DNA of 64,000 nucleotides from Fibrella forsythiae (GCF_017353175.1 NZ_JAFMYW010000004.1:534122-598121); one strand, 5' to 3'. Counted from the first letter of the stretch, positions 8,874-17,660 are shown. Numbers and translations are program-made. The notes: generated by a model not told the origin, from the sequence alone.

Positions 8874-8925
8874 ACCCCACCCCTAGCCCCTACCCTTGGT
8901 TAAGGGGAGGGGCTAGGGGTGGGGT
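8874..8925 (+). terminator. Strong 24-bp hairpin inside the PARP operon
   Basis: 24-nt arms with one mismatch and a 4-nt loop, only six bases after the preceding stop and 14 before the PARP start, followed by TAAAA rather than a T-run. It could reduce PARP expression relative to the first two genes or protect the upstream mRNA. Confidence 0.6.
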
Positions 8926-8939
8926 AAAACCCCTTCTTT

Positions 8940-10304
8940 ATGCTCTCCCAATTCATCCAACATATCACCGGCGCGGCGAATCCGGCGGCGGCACTTAAAA
9001 CGGTTACGGCCCCTGTACTAACGACAACGTCGACATCCGCACCCGCGCCCTTATCAACGACTGATTCGACGGCACCAGCGTTACGCACGGTAAAGCTGAT
9101 CATGGTAACGGCGGCCAACAACAACAAGTATTACGAAATGCACGAAACCGCCTCAGGTACGTTCACCGTCAGCTATGGCCGCGTGGGTGGTTCAGTCAGT
9201 ACGGCAACGTACCCAATGGATCAGTGGGACAAGAAGTTTCGCGAGAAAGTGGCGAAAGGCTATGTTGACCAGACGCATCTATACGCCGATAAACCCGCTA
9301 TGACCAGCACCGATTCCATCGAGAACGATCAGGTACGTGCCCTGATGGCCAAACTGATGGAATACGCCAACCAGTCGATCTTTCAGAATTACGTGGTATC
9401 GGCGCAACAGGTGACCAAACAGCAGGTCGACGCGGCGCAGCAATTGCTAAACGAACTGGCCACGCTGATCGACGCGAGACTTGACGTGAGCCGGTATAAT
9501 GATAAGCTGCTCAGTCTGTTCAAAACAATTCCACGAAAAATGGGGAAGGTAAGTCAACACCTTGTCCCACAAAGTCCACAAGCACCGGGTGATCTGCAAA
9601 CCCTCCGCGACCGACTCGCCGCCGAGCAAGACACCCTCGATGTGATGCGGAGTCAGGTTGAGTTGAACCAGCCAAAGTCCGATGCCAACAGCCCCGAGCA
9701 AGCCCCACCTTCACTGCTCAACTCACTGGGTCTGACTATGGAACCCGTTACTGATGATCGCGTACTGACCCTGATCAAGCGGATGATGGGCGACGATGCC
9801 GCCAAGTTCGATGCAGCGTTTGCTGTGCAACAGGCTCGTACACAGGCTGCTTTCGTGAAACACATGTCGACGGCTAAAACGCCGAAGACGCAATTGCTCT
9901 GGCATGGGAGTCGCTCTGAAAACTGGCTCTCTATTTTGAAAAGTGGGTTAGTGCTTCGCCCGACCAACGCAATCATTACCGGAAAAATGTTTGGCTACGG
10001 CATCTACTTCGCCGATCAATTCAGCAAATCGCTCAACTACACCTCGCTGAGCGGCTCATTCTGGGCGGGTGGACAGCAGCGCGAAGCGTATTTAGCTATC
10101 TATGAAGTACATGTTGGCAAGCAGTTTGTAGTACGCCAACATGAGGGCTGGCATTGTACCCTGACGGGCGATGTGCTGGCAAAACGCAACCCAAGTCTCG
10201 ACTCGGTCTATGCTCAACGTGGCAAAAGCCTGTTAAAGAACGAATTCATTGTCTATAATCAGGATCAGAGTACAATCCGGTATCTGGTCCGCGTGAAACT
10301 GTAA
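8940..10304 (+). CDS. Bacterial poly(ADP-ribose) polymerase with WGR and PARP regulatory domains
   Basis: 454 residues. After a low-complexity A/T-rich start (1-45) comes a WGR-type domain (about 50-115; YYEMHE, VSYGRVGG), then a helical PARP regulatory domain (about 120-240), and the ADP-ribosyltransferase domain (about 270-454). The catalytic triad of true PARPs appears complete: His322 in LWHGSR, Tyr356 in GYGIYFAD and Glu435 in KNEFIVY. Glu at the last position is what allows chain elongation in PARP1, so poly(ADP-ribosyl)ation using NAD+ is expected. WGR domains sense DNA ends in eukaryotic PARPs. No macrodomain or PARG-like eraser lies in the window. Bacterial PARPs are known but scattered. 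Confidence 0.88.
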   Translation: MLSQFIQHITGAANPAAALKTVTAPVLTTTSTSAPAPLSTTDSTAPALRTVKLIMVTAANNNKYYEMHETASGTFTVSYGRVGGSVSTATYPMDQWDKKFREKVAKGYVDQTHLYADKPAMTSTDSIENDQVRALMAKLMEYANQSIFQNYVVSAQQVTKQQVDAAQQLLNELATLIDARLDVSRYNDKLLSLFKTIPRKMGKVSQHLVPQSPQAPGDLQTLRDRLAAEQDTLDVMRSQVELNQPKSDANSPEQAPPSLLNSLGLTMEPVTDDRVLTLIKRMMGDDAAKFDAAFAVQQARTQAAFVKHMSTAKTPKTQLLWHGSRSENWLSILKSGLVLRPTNAIITGKMFGYGIYFADQFSKSLNYTSLSGSFWAGGQQREAYLAIYEVHVGKQFVVRQHEGWHCTLTGDVLAKRNPSLDSVYAQRGKSLLKNEFIVYNQDQSTIRYLVRVKL

Positions 10305-10325
10305 CAACCTAAACAGCTGAGAATC

Positions 10326-10628
10326 ATGAAACTGAAAACACTGAACCGGCAGTCTGTACGCATGGCAGCCACGCTATTAATGCTGGCGGAAGGAAGCACG
10401 ACGACCCTAAACGTCAAGTTATATCTCCGCGACCGGGGTTTCCGGGCGGGTCAATCTGAAGTATCGTCGTGGCTGTTTCGCATCGCCACCCGCGAACGCT
10501 GGACCATTAATGATAACGGCACGTTTCGTGTGTATTATTTTCCAAACTTCATGGGTTTGCCTCTGTCGGGTGGTAGCACCATCGACCGCGTTGCATCACA
10601 CCGCAGCAGCGGACCTGCACTTAGCTAA
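10326..10628 (+). CDS. Small unknown protein at the end of the PARP operon
   Basis: 100 residues, starting 21 nt after the PARP stop, so almost certainly co-transcribed. The first 75 residues (QSVRMAATLLMLAEG, a helix, then TLNVKLYLRDRGF, WLFRIATRERW and FRVYYF) could be a winged-helix fold with a beta hairpin. The tail is Ser/Gly-rich and looks disordered. No family recognised; a DNA-binding or adaptor role is only a guess. A long hairpin follows. Confidence 0.65.
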   Translation: MKLKTLNRQSVRMAATLLMLAEGSTTTLNVKLYLRDRGFRAGQSEVSSWLFRIATRERWTINDNGTFRVYYFPNFMGLPLSGGSTIDRVASHRSSGPALS

Positions 10629-10700
10629 AATAGAGCCACTAAAAAGCTTCGCGCTACGTGCCCTTCGACCGCAGCGCGAAGCTTTTTTAGTGGCTCTATT
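10629..10700. terminator. Long stem terminator between PARP operon and eutC
   Basis: Arms of about 27 nt (AATAGAGCCACT, A/T run, AGCTTCGCGCT) with one bulge and a 17-nt loop. The A and T runs inside the stem let it end transcription from both converging units. Confidence 0.75.
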
Positions 10701-10736
10701 CTATGAGAAATCCCTGCTCTGTCTTCTCCTCTGTAT

Positions 10737-11480
10737 TTAACTCTCTATTATGCCGCCCATCTCGTCTTTCAGCTCTACGCCGGAGAGTTTGCGGGTTTTC
10801 ATCTCGGTGAGCAGATATAGTAGCTTTTGTGTCGCAAACTCGTAGGGCATACCTTCGGGGCGGATGTTTGACACACAGTTGCGCGATTCATCCGTCAGGC
10901 CGGGGCGGGGGGCGTAGGTGAGATAAGCCCCCATACTGTCGGGAGACGTCAGGCCGGGGCGTTCGCCAATGAGCATCAGGGTAACGCTGGCTTTCAGGGC
11001 GTGGGCTACCTCATCGGCAATGGCCACGCGGCCCTGCTGCACCAGACAGATCGGCGCCAGTGACCAGCCCTGCGCCACTAATTCCGGCACCAATTGGGTT
11101 AATAGCGGTATCACGTGCGTGTTGATCGCTGTGGCAGATAACCCATCGGCAATAACAATAGAAAGATCAGCGGGGCGTGTGCTTAGGGTTTTTAGCCGAA
11201 GCCACGAATCGGCCTCCAGTCGTCGGCCCTGATCGGGGCGTTGCAGGTACGTTTTGCGATCCATTGCCTGACTCTGCAGCAATACGGGCCGGGGCTGAAT
11301 GCGATCTATATCAGCCAGAAGCCGTCCCGTTTCCAGTGTCGAATACACTGCATCGCGCGCACGGGCATGATCGAGCTGGAAATCGAGCAGGGCGCGCGTT
11401 GGCAGGCTATGCCCGGTACGCCCGCGTGCGATTCGGGCAGCGGTATAGGTTTGCAGAAAATCCCACGGGTCGGTTTGCAT
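10737..11480 (-). CDS. eutC: Ethanolamine ammonia-lyase small subunit
   Basis: 247 residues, typical EutC length. Characteristic segments are RTGHSLPTRALLDFQLDHARARDAV near the start, LVVADGLSA-like IVIADGLSATAI, ARVAIADEV-like GRVAIADEV and IGERPGL, then the C-terminal NCVSNIRPEGM. With EutB it forms the adenosylcobalamin-dependent enzyme that splits ethanolamine into acetaldehyde and ammonia. Last gene of a three-gene unit eutB-lipoprotein-eutC; no genes for microcompartment shell, acetaldehyde dehydrogenase or reactivase EutA are nearby, so the enzyme probably works free in the cytosol. Confidence 0.93.
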   Translation of the reverse strand: MQTDPWDFLQTYTAARIARGRTGHSLPTRALLDFQLDHARARDAVYSTLETGRLLADIDRIQPRPVLLQSQAMDRKTYLQRPDQGRRLEADSWLRLKTLSTRPADLSIVIADGLSATAINTHVIPLLTQLVPELVAQGWSLAPICLVQQGRVAIADEVAHALKASVTLMLIGERPGLTSPDSMGAYLTYAPRPGLTDESRNCVSNIRPEGMPYEFATQKLLYLLTEMKTRKLSGVELKDEMGGIIES

Positions 11481-11493
11481 TATATACTACGTG

Positions 11494-11826
11494 TTATGGC
11501 TTACGCTTACTGATCTCTTTAACCAGCCAGTAGTCATAGCCAGGCCCATCCATTGGTGGATTTTCTATCTGTTTACGAATTACCAGTACCTCATACTCGT
11601 GGCCTTCTTGATATACAAACCCTTGAATGTAACCGTAGAAGTATTGCCAGTTGGGTGAGTCATTTTCCTGAACCTGCAGGCATTTCCGGGGAAAGGGCCC
11701 GTTGCAGTCTTTCGTCGAGCTGGCGATTTTCAGCGTAATAAACTCTGGATTGACTGGCTCCTTTCCACATGAAAAAACGGTTATCAGAAGAAGCCATAAA
11801 GTAGACAAGCCTATAGCGCGTTTCAT
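11494..11826 (-). CDS. DUF4377-like lipoprotein inside the eut unit
   Basis: 110 residues when started at ATG 11826, which gives a proper lipoprotein signal (MKRAIG, hydrophobic helix, lipobox FSC). A longer reading would begin inside eutB. The mature part fits the DUF4377 pattern: two cysteines in KDCNGPFPRKCLQV, a W-x-YFYGYIQGF strand, YQEGHEYEVLV and a Tyr-rich end. It starts 12 nt after eutB stops and ends 13 nt before eutC starts. Function unknown; its place in an enzyme operon is odd for a membrane-anchored protein. Confidence 0.75.
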   Translation of the reverse strand: MKRAIGLSTLWLLLITVFSCGKEPVNPEFITLKIASSTKDCNGPFPRKCLQVQENDSPNWQYFYGYIQGFVYQEGHEYEVLVIRKQIENPPMDGPGYDYWLVKEISKRKP

Positions 11827-11837
11827 AAACGAGTAGG

Positions 11838-13211
11838 TCAGGAAGTTGATAACAGTTTGACGACCTGATGACCCAATTGAACTGGTTGTAGTTGTAGCCG
11901 TTCGTTCATAATTCCCATTTTCTGTAACCACAACTCGAACTCTGGCGCAGGCCGCAGTTGAAGCACTTGCCGAACGTACTGCGCATCGTGAAAACTGGTG
12001 CTTTGGTAGTGTAGCATCACGTCGTCGGCACCGGGCAGGCCCATTACGAAGGTGACGCCCGCCGCACCGAGCAACGTCAGGAGCGTATCCATATCATCCT
12101 GATCGGCTTCGGCGTGGTTGGTGTAGCATACATCGACACCCATGGGCAAGCCAAGCAGTTTTCCGCAGAAGTGATCTTCCAGGCCCGCCCTGATGATCTG
12201 CTTGCCATCGTAGAGATATTCGGGACCGATGAACCCAACCACCGAATTGACCAGCAGCGGATCGAACGCCCGCGCTACGGCGTAGGCCCGAACCTCGCAG
12301 GTTTGCTGATCGACACCGTGATGGGCATTGGCCGATAGGGCACTCCCCTGCCCCGTTTCAAAATACATCACGTTTTGTCCCACGGTACCCCGCCCCAACG
12401 CCAAGGTGGCTTCGTAGCCTTCGCGTAAAAGGGCTAGATCGACGCCGAATGACCGGTTCACGGCTTCGGTACCGCCGATACTCTGAAACGCCAGATCGAC
12501 CGGTGCGCCTTGCTCAATGGCGCGAATGGTAGTGGTCAGGTGGCTCAGTACGCAGGTTTGGGTAGGAATGGCCAGCCGCTCACGTACCTGATCGAGCATA
12601 CGAAGCAGGTTGATCGTGGCAGGTACGTTGTCGGTAGCCGGGTTCACGCCAATTACTGCGTCGCCCGACCCGTAGCAGAGACCGTCGATGAGGCTGGCCG
12701 TGATGCCACGCAGATCGTCGGTTGGGTGGTTGGGCTGAAGGCGCGTGTGAAAATGACCGGGACCACCCAGCGTATTTCGAAACCGGGTAACGACATGGCA
12801 GTTTCGGGCCACACTGATCATGTCCTGATTGCGCATCAGTTTCGATACGGCAGCGACCATTTCGGGGGTTAAGCCCCAATGCAGGCTCGTCAAGTGAGCT
12901 GGTTCGGCCGCCAGCAGATGATCGCGCAGATCGCCAACGGTGAGGTGACGGATCGGCGCAAAAGCGGCGGTATCGTGCGTATCGATGATCAGGCGGGTCA
13001 CTTCATCCTGTTCGTAGGGAATGACGTCTTCGTTGAGGAACGTACCCAGCGGCAAGTCGGCCAGGGCCATTTGCGCCGCCACCCGCTCTTCGGCCGACGA
13101 CGCCACCAGGCCAGCCAGTTCATCGCCCGCCCGCCGGGGCGACGCGCGCGCCAGCAGCGTTTTCAGATCAGCGAAAGTGTAGGTACGTTGCCCAACGGTG
13201 TGGCGATACAT
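11838..13211 (-). CDS. eutB: Ethanolamine ammonia-lyase large subunit
   Basis: 457 residues from ATG 13211 (MYRHTVGQRTYTF), the normal EutB length; an upstream Met would add 17 unrelated residues. The TIM-barrel shows the family's conserved segments: GTFLNEDVIPYEQDEVTRLI, LMRNQDMI, CHVVTRFRNTLG, GLCYGSGDAVIGVNP, MYFETGQGSALSA and GLPMGVDVCYTNH. It binds adenosylcobalamin at the interface with EutC. First gene of its unit. I looked upstream for a cobalamin riboswitch and saw no B12 box. Confidence 0.93.
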   Translation of the reverse strand: MYRHTVGQRTYTFADLKTLLARASPRRAGDELAGLVASSAEERVAAQMALADLPLGTFLNEDVIPYEQDEVTRLIIDTHDTAAFAPIRHLTVGDLRDHLLAAEPAHLTSLHWGLTPEMVAAVSKLMRNQDMISVARNCHVVTRFRNTLGGPGHFHTRLQPNHPTDDLRGITASLIDGLCYGSGDAVIGVNPATDNVPATINLLRMLDQVRERLAIPTQTCVLSHLTTTIRAIEQGAPVDLAFQSIGGTEAVNRSFGVDLALLREGYEATLALGRGTVGQNVMYFETGQGSALSANAHHGVDQQTCEVRAYAVARAFDPLLVNSVVGFIGPEYLYDGKQIIRAGLEDHFCGKLLGLPMGVDVCYTNHAEADQDDMDTLLTLLGAAGVTFVMGLPGADDVMLHYQSTSFHDAQYVRQVLQLRPAPEFELWLQKMGIMNERLQLQPVQLGHQVVKLLSTS

Positions 13212-13474
13212 GCAGTTTAGTTGCGAGTAGTTTTGATACTGATTTTTCAGTCGAACGACCAATTGAACGCCTGTAATTTAAACCAATCACTTCAATTAGG
13301 CAGGTGCTTTTCCCTCAGCCACGATATAACCGCCAGCTTTACTTACGTAGCCCCGGTACGGCAAAGTGACCATTCTTAACTAGTCATTACATTATTCGAG
13401 TAATTTCTATAAAAAATCACAGCACTATGCCTCGAATAGGTTAAACTGCTATCAATAAATCAAACACTTAAGTT

Positions 13475-15088
13475 ATGAAAAGAAGAATATTAGGATTCGT
13501 ATTGCTACTGGCAGTCATGTCTGCATGTATGGACCACAGAGATGTGGGTGACCCCCCCACACCGACTGTGGATGGTTCAGTGTCGTTGAAATCGGTTGCT
13601 ACATTTCCCATTGCCTTAGCGGCTAATAATGGGACTTTCTTAACCGATGTCACCTCATCTTCAATAATAAAGAGGGACTTCAATGGCATGACGTTTGAGA
13701 ATGAAATGAAAAACAGTTCCCTCGTCAGCAGTTCCGGGAGGTATAATTTCACAACGGCCGATGCCATGTTAGCTGCAGCGCAAGCAGCTAACATTCAAGT
13801 TCATGCGCACGTGTTGGCCTGGCACTCGCAGACACAGGGCACATACTACAGAAGCATTCTGAGTGCTGCCCGTCCAAGCGATATAAACCTGGTTCAAAAT
13901 CCTGGTTTTGAAAACAAAGTTGCGGCTGGCTTTGCTAATTTCACCATCCTGAATACCGGTAATCCTGCCGGAACGGCTACAATAACGGCAGGTTCGGGCG
14001 CAGCAGAAGTACACTCCGGTACCAGCTCCATGAAAGTAGTCAATCCTACTGCTTACACGACAGAGCAATGGCGGGTGCAGGTGGCTACTGATCCTATTCC
14101 GCTTACGGTGGGTAAACAATACCAGATAAGCTATTGGGTAAAAGCCGCCTCTGCCAATGGTTCCATAAGGCTCTCAACTCAACCAACCGCCCAGTATCAG
14201 TCAGATCAGACGATAGGTACTGCCTGGCAGCAGGTAACCTGGCTCATCACCGCCAACGATGCGCAAACCCGTATTGTGTTTGACATGGGACGCAACATCA
14301 ATACCTATTATATCGATGATGTAAGTGTCAATGAATTGATTACTCCCACTGGCTCCACCAACAATTATGCAAAAGTGGATAGTCTGCTCAAAACAACGAT
14401 ACAACAGATCGCCGGGCATTTTAAAGGAAAAGTGCGCAGCTGGGATGTGATCAATGAAATGTTTTCTGACGGCCCTGCCGGGGCTATTAGAAACAACACG
14501 AATACCGCCAATGCTACCGCCGGTGATGTTTTTGTATGGAGCAACTACTTAGGCCGTGATTTTGGGGTAAAAGCGTTCAAGTATGCCGCCGAAGCTGATC
14601 CGGGAGCTAAGTTGTTTATCAACGATTACAACCTCGAGTCTTCTACTGCCAAGCTGGACTCACTGCTTGCCTACGTGGCAGAAATCAGAAGTAAGGGCGC
14701 CAAAGTGGACGGTATAGGCACTCAGATGCACATCAGCATCAATACCAATAAGGCTCAGATAGATACCCATTTCAGGAAAATGGCGGCTACTGGTTTATTG
14801 GTTCATATTTCTGAACTGGATATAGGCGTTAATACCACCAATGCGACGAGCCTGGTGTTGACGGATGCATTAGAAACTACTCAGGCTGAAATGTACAATT
14901 ATGTCGTCATGTCCTACATGCGCAATGTACCTAAATCACAGCGTCACGGCATAACTATTTGGGGGTTGTTGGATAACCAAAGCTGGCGATATAGAAATGG
15001 AGCAGATTACCCACTTCTGTATAAGTCGACCGGCGTAAAAAAGAAAGCATATCAGGCCGTACTGACTGCCTTGCAATCTGGATTATAG
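13475..15088 (+). CDS. GH10 endo-1,4-beta-xylanase lipoprotein with inserted carbohydrate-binding module
   Basis: 537 residues with a lipoprotein signal (VMSAC lipobox). The GH10 barrel starts at FLTDVTSSSIIKRDF, with NGMTFENEMK and HVLAWHSQ. After strand 3 a ~150-residue module interrupts it (about 138-290; NPGFEN at its start, YYIDDVSV at its end), resembling CBM4/22-type modules, and then the barrel resumes. The acid/base is Glu328 (WDVINEMF) and the nucleophile Glu447 (HISELDIG); WGLLDNQSW follows. This inserted layout is known in Bacteroidota xylanases. Surface xylan cleavage is expected. Lower GC than neighbours and no GGTACGT motif, which suggests acquisition. No SusC/D pair is adjacent. 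Confidence 0.92.
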   Translation: MKRRILGFVLLLAVMSACMDHRDVGDPPTPTVDGSVSLKSVATFPIALAANNGTFLTDVTSSSIIKRDFNGMTFENEMKNSSLVSSSGRYNFTTADAMLAAAQAANIQVHAHVLAWHSQTQGTYYRSILSAARPSDINLVQNPGFENKVAAGFANFTILNTGNPAGTATITAGSGAAEVHSGTSSMKVVNPTAYTTEQWRVQVATDPIPLTVGKQYQISYWVKAASANGSIRLSTQPTAQYQSDQTIGTAWQQVTWLITANDAQTRIVFDMGRNINTYYIDDVSVNELITPTGSTNNYAKVDSLLKTTIQQIAGHFKGKVRSWDVINEMFSDGPAGAIRNNTNTANATAGDVFVWSNYLGRDFGVKAFKYAAEADPGAKLFINDYNLESSTAKLDSLLAYVAEIRSKGAKVDGIGTQMHISINTNKAQIDTHFRKMAATGLLVHISELDIGVNTTNATSLVLTDALETTQAEMYNYVVMSYMRNVPKSQRHGITIWGLLDNQSWRYRNGADYPLLYKSTGVKKKAYQAVLTALQSGL

Positions 15089-15169
15089 TCAGGCGATGTC
15101 GGGTTTATGGTGACGGATCAGTGTTGGGTCCATAACCGTAAAGAAGTCCTCGAAGAATCATAAAAGTAC

Positions 15170-15248
15170 ACAGGTCTGGTCAGTCATGCGGGTACGTTTG
15201 GGAGCCTCTCACGCTCTAAAACGTATCCGCATGACTGACCAGACCTGT
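15170..15248. repeat. Palindrome after the xylanase gene (30-bp arms)
   Basis: 30-nt arms with one mismatch and a 19-nt loop; the arms read ACAGGTCTGGTCAGTCATGC and continue into GGTACGTTT. It lies 81 nt after the xylanase stop and may terminate transcription. The remaining intergenic bases show nothing clear. Confidence 0.75.
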
Positions 15249-15333
15249 TTATATGCCTTTGGCCTGCGCCCGAAACAAAGAATCCTGCTAATCTTGTACA
15301 TCTGAAACATCGTAGCGCTGTCAAAAAAAACTG

Positions 15334-16614
15334 ATGAAGATTTCCTGGCGAACGGCCTGTGCGTTAGTTATCTCCAATATGGTGGGCACGGGCGTCTTTA
15401 CCAGCCTGGGCTTTCAGCTGGCCGTGGTGCAAAACACCTGGTCGATCGTGCTGCTGTGGGTACTGGGCGGCGTATTGGCCCTGATTGGTGCCTTCACCTT
15501 TGCCGAACTGGGCACGCATTACGCCCACGAAAATGGCGGCGACTACGTATTCATATCCAAAGGCCTACATCCCTTTCTGGGTTATCTGTCGGCCTGGGTG
15601 TCGCTGGTGGGCGGGTTTGCAGCGCCGGTGGCTATTGCGGGGAAAGCCATGGAATCGTACCTCGCCCCGTTCGGAATCCCGAATTTGCGACTCCTGACGG
15701 TCGTGTTAGTGTTGTTAATCGGGCTACTGCACTCGTTCAGCCTGCGACAGAGCAGTGTATTCCAAAACGTAACTACGCTGGTCAAAATTGGCTTTATCGC
15801 GGCCATTCTGGCGATTGGTGTGTTCGTCGCAGCTATTCCCGGCAATGCATTGCGGTGGGATACCAGCTACCAGGCCGAAGTCTTTACGTCGCCCTTCGCG
15901 GTGTCGCTGCTGTATGTTACTTACGCTTACACGGGCTGGAATGCGGCGGCTTACATCGTGGCCGAGATTCGTGATCCGCGCCGGAATCTGCCCCGTGCGT
16001 TGCTGCTGGGTACGTTGGGCGTAGCGGTTATCTATGTTAGCCTGCAGTTGGTGCTGCTCAAATTTGCGTCTGTAGCGCAGTTACAGGGGCAGGTCGATGT
16101 GGCGGTTATTTCGCTGGGCGGCACCCCGCTGGCAAACGTGTTAGGTACGTCGGGCGGGCGGTGGGTCAGCGCGGGCATTGCCTTTCAGCTGATTGCTACC
16201 ATGAGTTCATACGTCTGGATAGGCGGACGGGTGACGCAACGCATGGCGCAGGATTTTCCGCTCTGGCACTTTTTCGGGAAGCAGTCGGCGCAGCAGATCC
16301 CGGTGCGGGCTATCTGGCTACAAGTGGGCATTACGCTGCTGCTGCTGTTCTCGGGTACGTTGGAACAGGTCTTGCTCTGCACCTCGTTTGTGCTGCAACT
16401 GATGGGTACATTGGCGGTGGCCAGTCTGCTACGTACCCCCCGCCAACCCGGCGATTTCCCAAGTCCATGGCGGCCGTGGCTGCAATGGGCCTACATCACA
16501 TTCAGCCTGTTTGTGCTGGGATTCATCCTGACCGACCGCCCCCGCGAAAGCCTGATCGGACTGGCGGTGGTGGCGGTGGGTGGTGCAACGTATTGGCTCA
16601 GGCCGGGTCGATGA
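15334..16614 (+). CDS. APC-family amino acid/amine permease
   Basis: 426 residues, with 11-12 hydrophobic segments. The first helix carries the APC signature SNMVGTGVFTSLGF, matching the unwound substrate-binding helix of LeuT-fold carriers; TM6-like YAYTGWNAAAYI is also typical. It is a cytoplasmic-membrane secondary transporter. Amino acids or polyamines are likely; ethanolamine is conceivable because eutBC lie 4 kb away, but nothing in the sequence proves that. It has its own transcript on the plus strand. Confidence 0.85.
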   Translation: MKISWRTACALVISNMVGTGVFTSLGFQLAVVQNTWSIVLLWVLGGVLALIGAFTFAELGTHYAHENGGDYVFISKGLHPFLGYLSAWVSLVGGFAAPVAIAGKAMESYLAPFGIPNLRLLTVVLVLLIGLLHSFSLRQSSVFQNVTTLVKIGFIAAILAIGVFVAAIPGNALRWDTSYQAEVFTSPFAVSLLYVTYAYTGWNAAAYIVAEIRDPRRNLPRALLLGTLGVAVIYVSLQLVLLKFASVAQLQGQVDVAVISLGGTPLANVLGTSGGRWVSAGIAFQLIATMSSYVWIGGRVTQRMAQDFPLWHFFGKQSAQQIPVRAIWLQVGITLLLLFSGTLEQVLLCTSFVLQLMGTLAVASLLRTPRQPGDFPSPWRPWLQWAYITFSLFVLGFILTDRPRESLIGLAVVAVGGATYWLRPGR

Positions 16615-16627
16615 AGTCCTATTTTAA

Positions 16628-16719
16628 GTCCTCATCCTTCAGTCCTCTGTTGCTTCGCTTCTCAACGAGGATGGTGATCTAGCAGCGCCACAGAGGGCCG
16701 AAGACAGAAGACTGAGGAC
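16628..16719. repeat. Imperfect palindromic element, copy 1 of a dispersed family
   Basis: Left arm begins GTCCTCATCCTTCAG; right arm AGCAGCGCCACAGAGG ... AGACTGAGGAC. The arms pair with gaps. The right arm resembles the right arm of the palindrome at 61175-61259 (AGCAGCGCAACAG ... GACAGAGGAC), so both belong to one family. Confidence 0.6.
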
Positions 16720-16845
16720 ACAGGCTGAAGACAGTCTTTTATCCATTCGTTAAGATTCTCTGCCTAAACCATAAGGTCTATAGTTTGTCAATAGGTATAT
16801 GCCTGCGTAGTAAATCGCGGCTCTGTTCACTAAATAGACTCAACC

Positions 16846-17604
16846 ATGAATCGTTTTTCAATCATACTGTCGGGGTTATTGATAACTACTTCGACGTTGA
16901 CTCAAGCCCAGACCACGGGTAGTCTTCCACAAGCTCTGCTTGAGCTTATTGGTTCTGTTACACTCTCAGACGCGCAGGTAGTCGAGGCGTCGAAACAGGC
17001 CGTGCAACAGATGGACGCCCAAAACCCGGTGGCTGGCCCCAGCGACCCCTATACCGTTCGTCTGAATAAGATTGTTGCTCGTCATCATACCATTAGCGGC
17101 ATTCCGGTCAACTACAAAGTGTACCTGACCAAAGACGTGAATGCCTTTGCTACAGCCGATGGCAGCGTTCGGGTGTTCAAAGGCCTCATGGATATCATGA
17201 CTGATCAGGAAGTGCTGGCGGTCATGGGGCACGAGATGGGGCACGTGGTCAATAAAGACTCGCGCGATGGTATGAAAGCCGCCCTCCGCCGGTCGGCCGT
17301 TCGTGATGGACTAGCTTCCCGTTCGGGAGCCGTTGGTCAGGTAGCCCGGTCGCAGTTCGGTGCGGCAGCTGATTACCTGCTCGGTGCCAAATTCAGTCGG
17401 CAACAGGAAACGGAAGCCGACGATTTCAGCTACCAGTTTCTGAAGAAAAACGGGTACAACGTACTGTCACTGGCCACTTCATTCGAGAAACTCGCCAAGC
17501 TTGGCGGCAGTGGTGGCCCCGAATTTATTTCCGACCACCCCGACAGCGCCAAACGCGCCAAACGCGTTCGTGACCGCGCCCGCCAGGATGGGCTCGCGAG
17601 GTAA
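16846..17604 (+). CDS. Secreted M48-family metalloprotease
   Basis: 252 residues. An N-terminal Sec signal peptide (hydrophobic 5-17, then TQAQ) sends it across the inner membrane; there is no lipobox cysteine. The zinc motif HEMGH (in AVMGHEMGHVV) and downstream ETEADDFS, which supplies the third ligand, mark a complete M48 peptidase. Related secreted M48 proteins (BepA/LoiP-like) work in periplasmic protein quality control. Single gene, followed by a bidirectional terminator. Confidence 0.88.
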   Translation: MNRFSIILSGLLITTSTLTQAQTTGSLPQALLELIGSVTLSDAQVVEASKQAVQQMDAQNPVAGPSDPYTVRLNKIVARHHTISGIPVNYKVYLTKDVNAFATADGSVRVFKGLMDIMTDQEVLAVMGHEMGHVVNKDSRDGMKAALRRSAVRDGLASRSGAVGQVARSQFGAAADYLLGAKFSRQQETEADDFSYQFLKKNGYNVLSLATSFEKLAKLGGSGGPEFISDHPDSAKRAKRVRDRARQDGLAR

Positions 17605-17660
17605 AAGCTGGCTATGTATCAGGGCATTGCGGTACAATTACCGTTCACCCCCCGGCACAC

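Noticed and set aside
13212..13474. Cobalamin riboswitch ahead of eutB
   Set aside because: Expected for a B12-dependent enzyme, but no B12-box-like sequence or matching stems were visible on the minus strand.
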